Below are positions 63,110 through 64,000 of a stretch of DNA of 64,000 nt, piece by piece (positions within the stretch are counted from its first letter, which is position 1; the number at the start of each line of letters is the position of its first letter). The notes below the pieces were generated by a model that was given only the letters and a program-made list of their open reading frames with translations, had not been told where the DNA came from and searched no databases. Location: contig CM041196.1 in NCBI GenBank assembly GCA_023078555.1, forward strand, positions 12,108,985 to 12,172,984. The letters are read 5' to 3'. The position numbers and the translations under genes are program-made. This stretch comes from Ulva prolifera (Eukaryota; Chlorophyta; Ulvophyceae; Ulvales; Ulvaceae).

Positions 63110-63959
63110 GAATCCTCCTTCACGGTGCCTACTCTATAGACTATGAAGGTCGTCGTAGAGAGATGTCTTCTCCATGAGGTTGACCTTGGTCGCATATTTA
63201 ACAGCGGTGACTGCACTTGACAGCTGTGTTTGGTTTCTGTGGCAAGATACAGCTCACACATCCAGGGCGGCACGTAGCGCACACTAAAGTTAGGACAGAC
63301 CTGGAGCTCTGTGATCTTGTCCAGAGCTATACGGATCTTGGGTTGGGTGTGGTTGCGTATACCAGCGCCTAGCTTCTTGTAGTCAAGGAGGACAGCTTCT
63401 TGCTCTGGGATTTCCCGCTTGGCAGCTTCGATGTCTTGGTTCAGTCTAGCTAACTCACTTTCAATGTACGACTTCCCGTACGTTTGCTCACTGTTTGGAC
63501 CAGTTGAGCTGATCTGCATACTGGTACGCACGATATTGAGCATGCCTACGCTATGTGCAGTTCCGGTGTAGTGACGTAGCGGCTGCATTGAGGCACGCTG
63601 CAAATACATGCGGTCTTGCTCACCTAAACCTCGGGTGACTTGAGTGTAGCATCTTTATTTCCCGGCTCCTTGGTGCTCAAAGGCAGTCCGAGTAGATCGT
63701 CCTCAGCCATGCCCATCATTCTCACTACGTTATCGATTGCTACCTCAGTTAAACCCGCATGTACATGTGCGAACGTATGGGTTGCTGCTGCCCAGTCGTT
63801 CTGGTGCAGCTGTGGCTGCTCTGTAGCTGGGTGGGCTAGCTGCTCACAGATCTGGGCTGGGGAGACATATGACTTCTCGGGAAGGGGGTGTGGTGAGCCT
63901 TGCAGTGACGATTCAACTGAGCTCAGCTGTGTATTGGGATGGCGATAAATACAAGGCAC
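63110..63959 (-). CDS. Possible host gene, helical protein (3' exons)
   Basis: Minus-strand exons. The upstream part reads SPAQICEQLAHPATEQPQLH, FAHVHAGLTEVAIDNVVRMM. A second part reads GLGEQDRMYLQRASMQPLRH and ELARLNQDIEAAKREIPEQE, a coiled coil. A 77-bp intron (GTCTGTCCTAAC...AAACACAG) then gives LSSAVTAVKYATKVNLMEKT-SLYDDLHSL and TAG at about 63119. This is the cleanest multi-exon reading outside the elements. The upstream junction near 63.64 kb is uncertain. The helical make-up suggests a subunit of a complex; I cannot name it. The 5' end lies beyond the window. Confidence 0.5.
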
Positions 63960-64000
63960 TTTGCATGCAGCTGAGATGCGCGCACCTGCATTGCTGGCAG

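Overview
This is nuclear DNA from a eukaryote, most likely an alga and plausibly of the green lineage. The evidence is spliceable coding exons with GT-AG introns (donors such as GTGCGT and GTATGT, acceptors such as TGTGCAG), a tRNA-Ala with an AGC anticodon and G3:U70, PIF/Harbinger and tyrosine-recombinase DNA transposons, and no bacterial operon structure. The lineage is inference; nothing here fixes it. Almost no intact host gene is visible. The window is mainly a graveyard of nested and partly decayed mobile elements in repeat-rich DNA, with sharp GC-rich islands at about 19.9-21.6, 34.1-35.2, 36.3-37.2 and 39.0-39.2 kb.

The main discovery is a pair of related composite elements on the minus strand, here called A (about 19.3 down to 1.1 kb) and B (about 31.9 down to 21.6 kb). 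Read 5' to 3', both carry: a multi-exon gene resembling a Crypton-type tyrosine recombinase (box-I arginine in GLRTPFFQYWRW / GVRSTFFQFWRW; C-terminal G-W...Y block); an exon ending in K-LADH...PGRWL; an acidic exon; a conserved helical exon; a disordered exon with a SUMO-interaction-like patch; an exon with ASQH-(I/V)-(N/D)-IDTY-YD; and a superfamily-1 helicase (P-loop, EE-(A/V)-T, GDHLQQI). Exon lengths match to the base where they can be compared, but introns are unrelated. A has an intron where B has none, and several introns are filled with copy-specific tandem repeats (56-57 bp in A, 71 bp in B).

The middle of the element is not conserved. In B it holds an array of repeated Cys/His modules (25.9-27.8 kb). 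In A the same interval (about 15.4-6.4 kb) holds a PIF/Harbinger transposon whose transposase reads in frame with the acidic exon, a minus-strand gene with a TET/JBP-like Fe(II)/2-oxoglutarate dioxygenase core (HxD...H...R, about 10.76-11.33 kb), and two plus-strand genes of unknown function. This looks like a conserved integrase-plus-helicase backbone with exchangeable cargo. That model is inference; a larger assembly or more copies would test it.

From 32 to 64 kb the DNA is poor in genes. It holds a 0.9-1.3 kb inverted duplicate (32.7-34.0 and 41.5-42.4 kb), a roughly 153-bp tandem array with repeated TATA motifs (38.1-39.0 kb) next to tRNA-Ala, four clusters dense in GTAC (40.2, 43.2, 46.3 and 62.8 kb), a fossil LTR-retrotransposon gag fragment (49.4-50.0 kb), a minus-strand heptad-repeat coiled coil (51.3-51.6 kb), and isolated coding-like exons at 48.5-49.2, 53.5, 60.8, 61.3 and 63.1-64.0 kb, the last possibly host.
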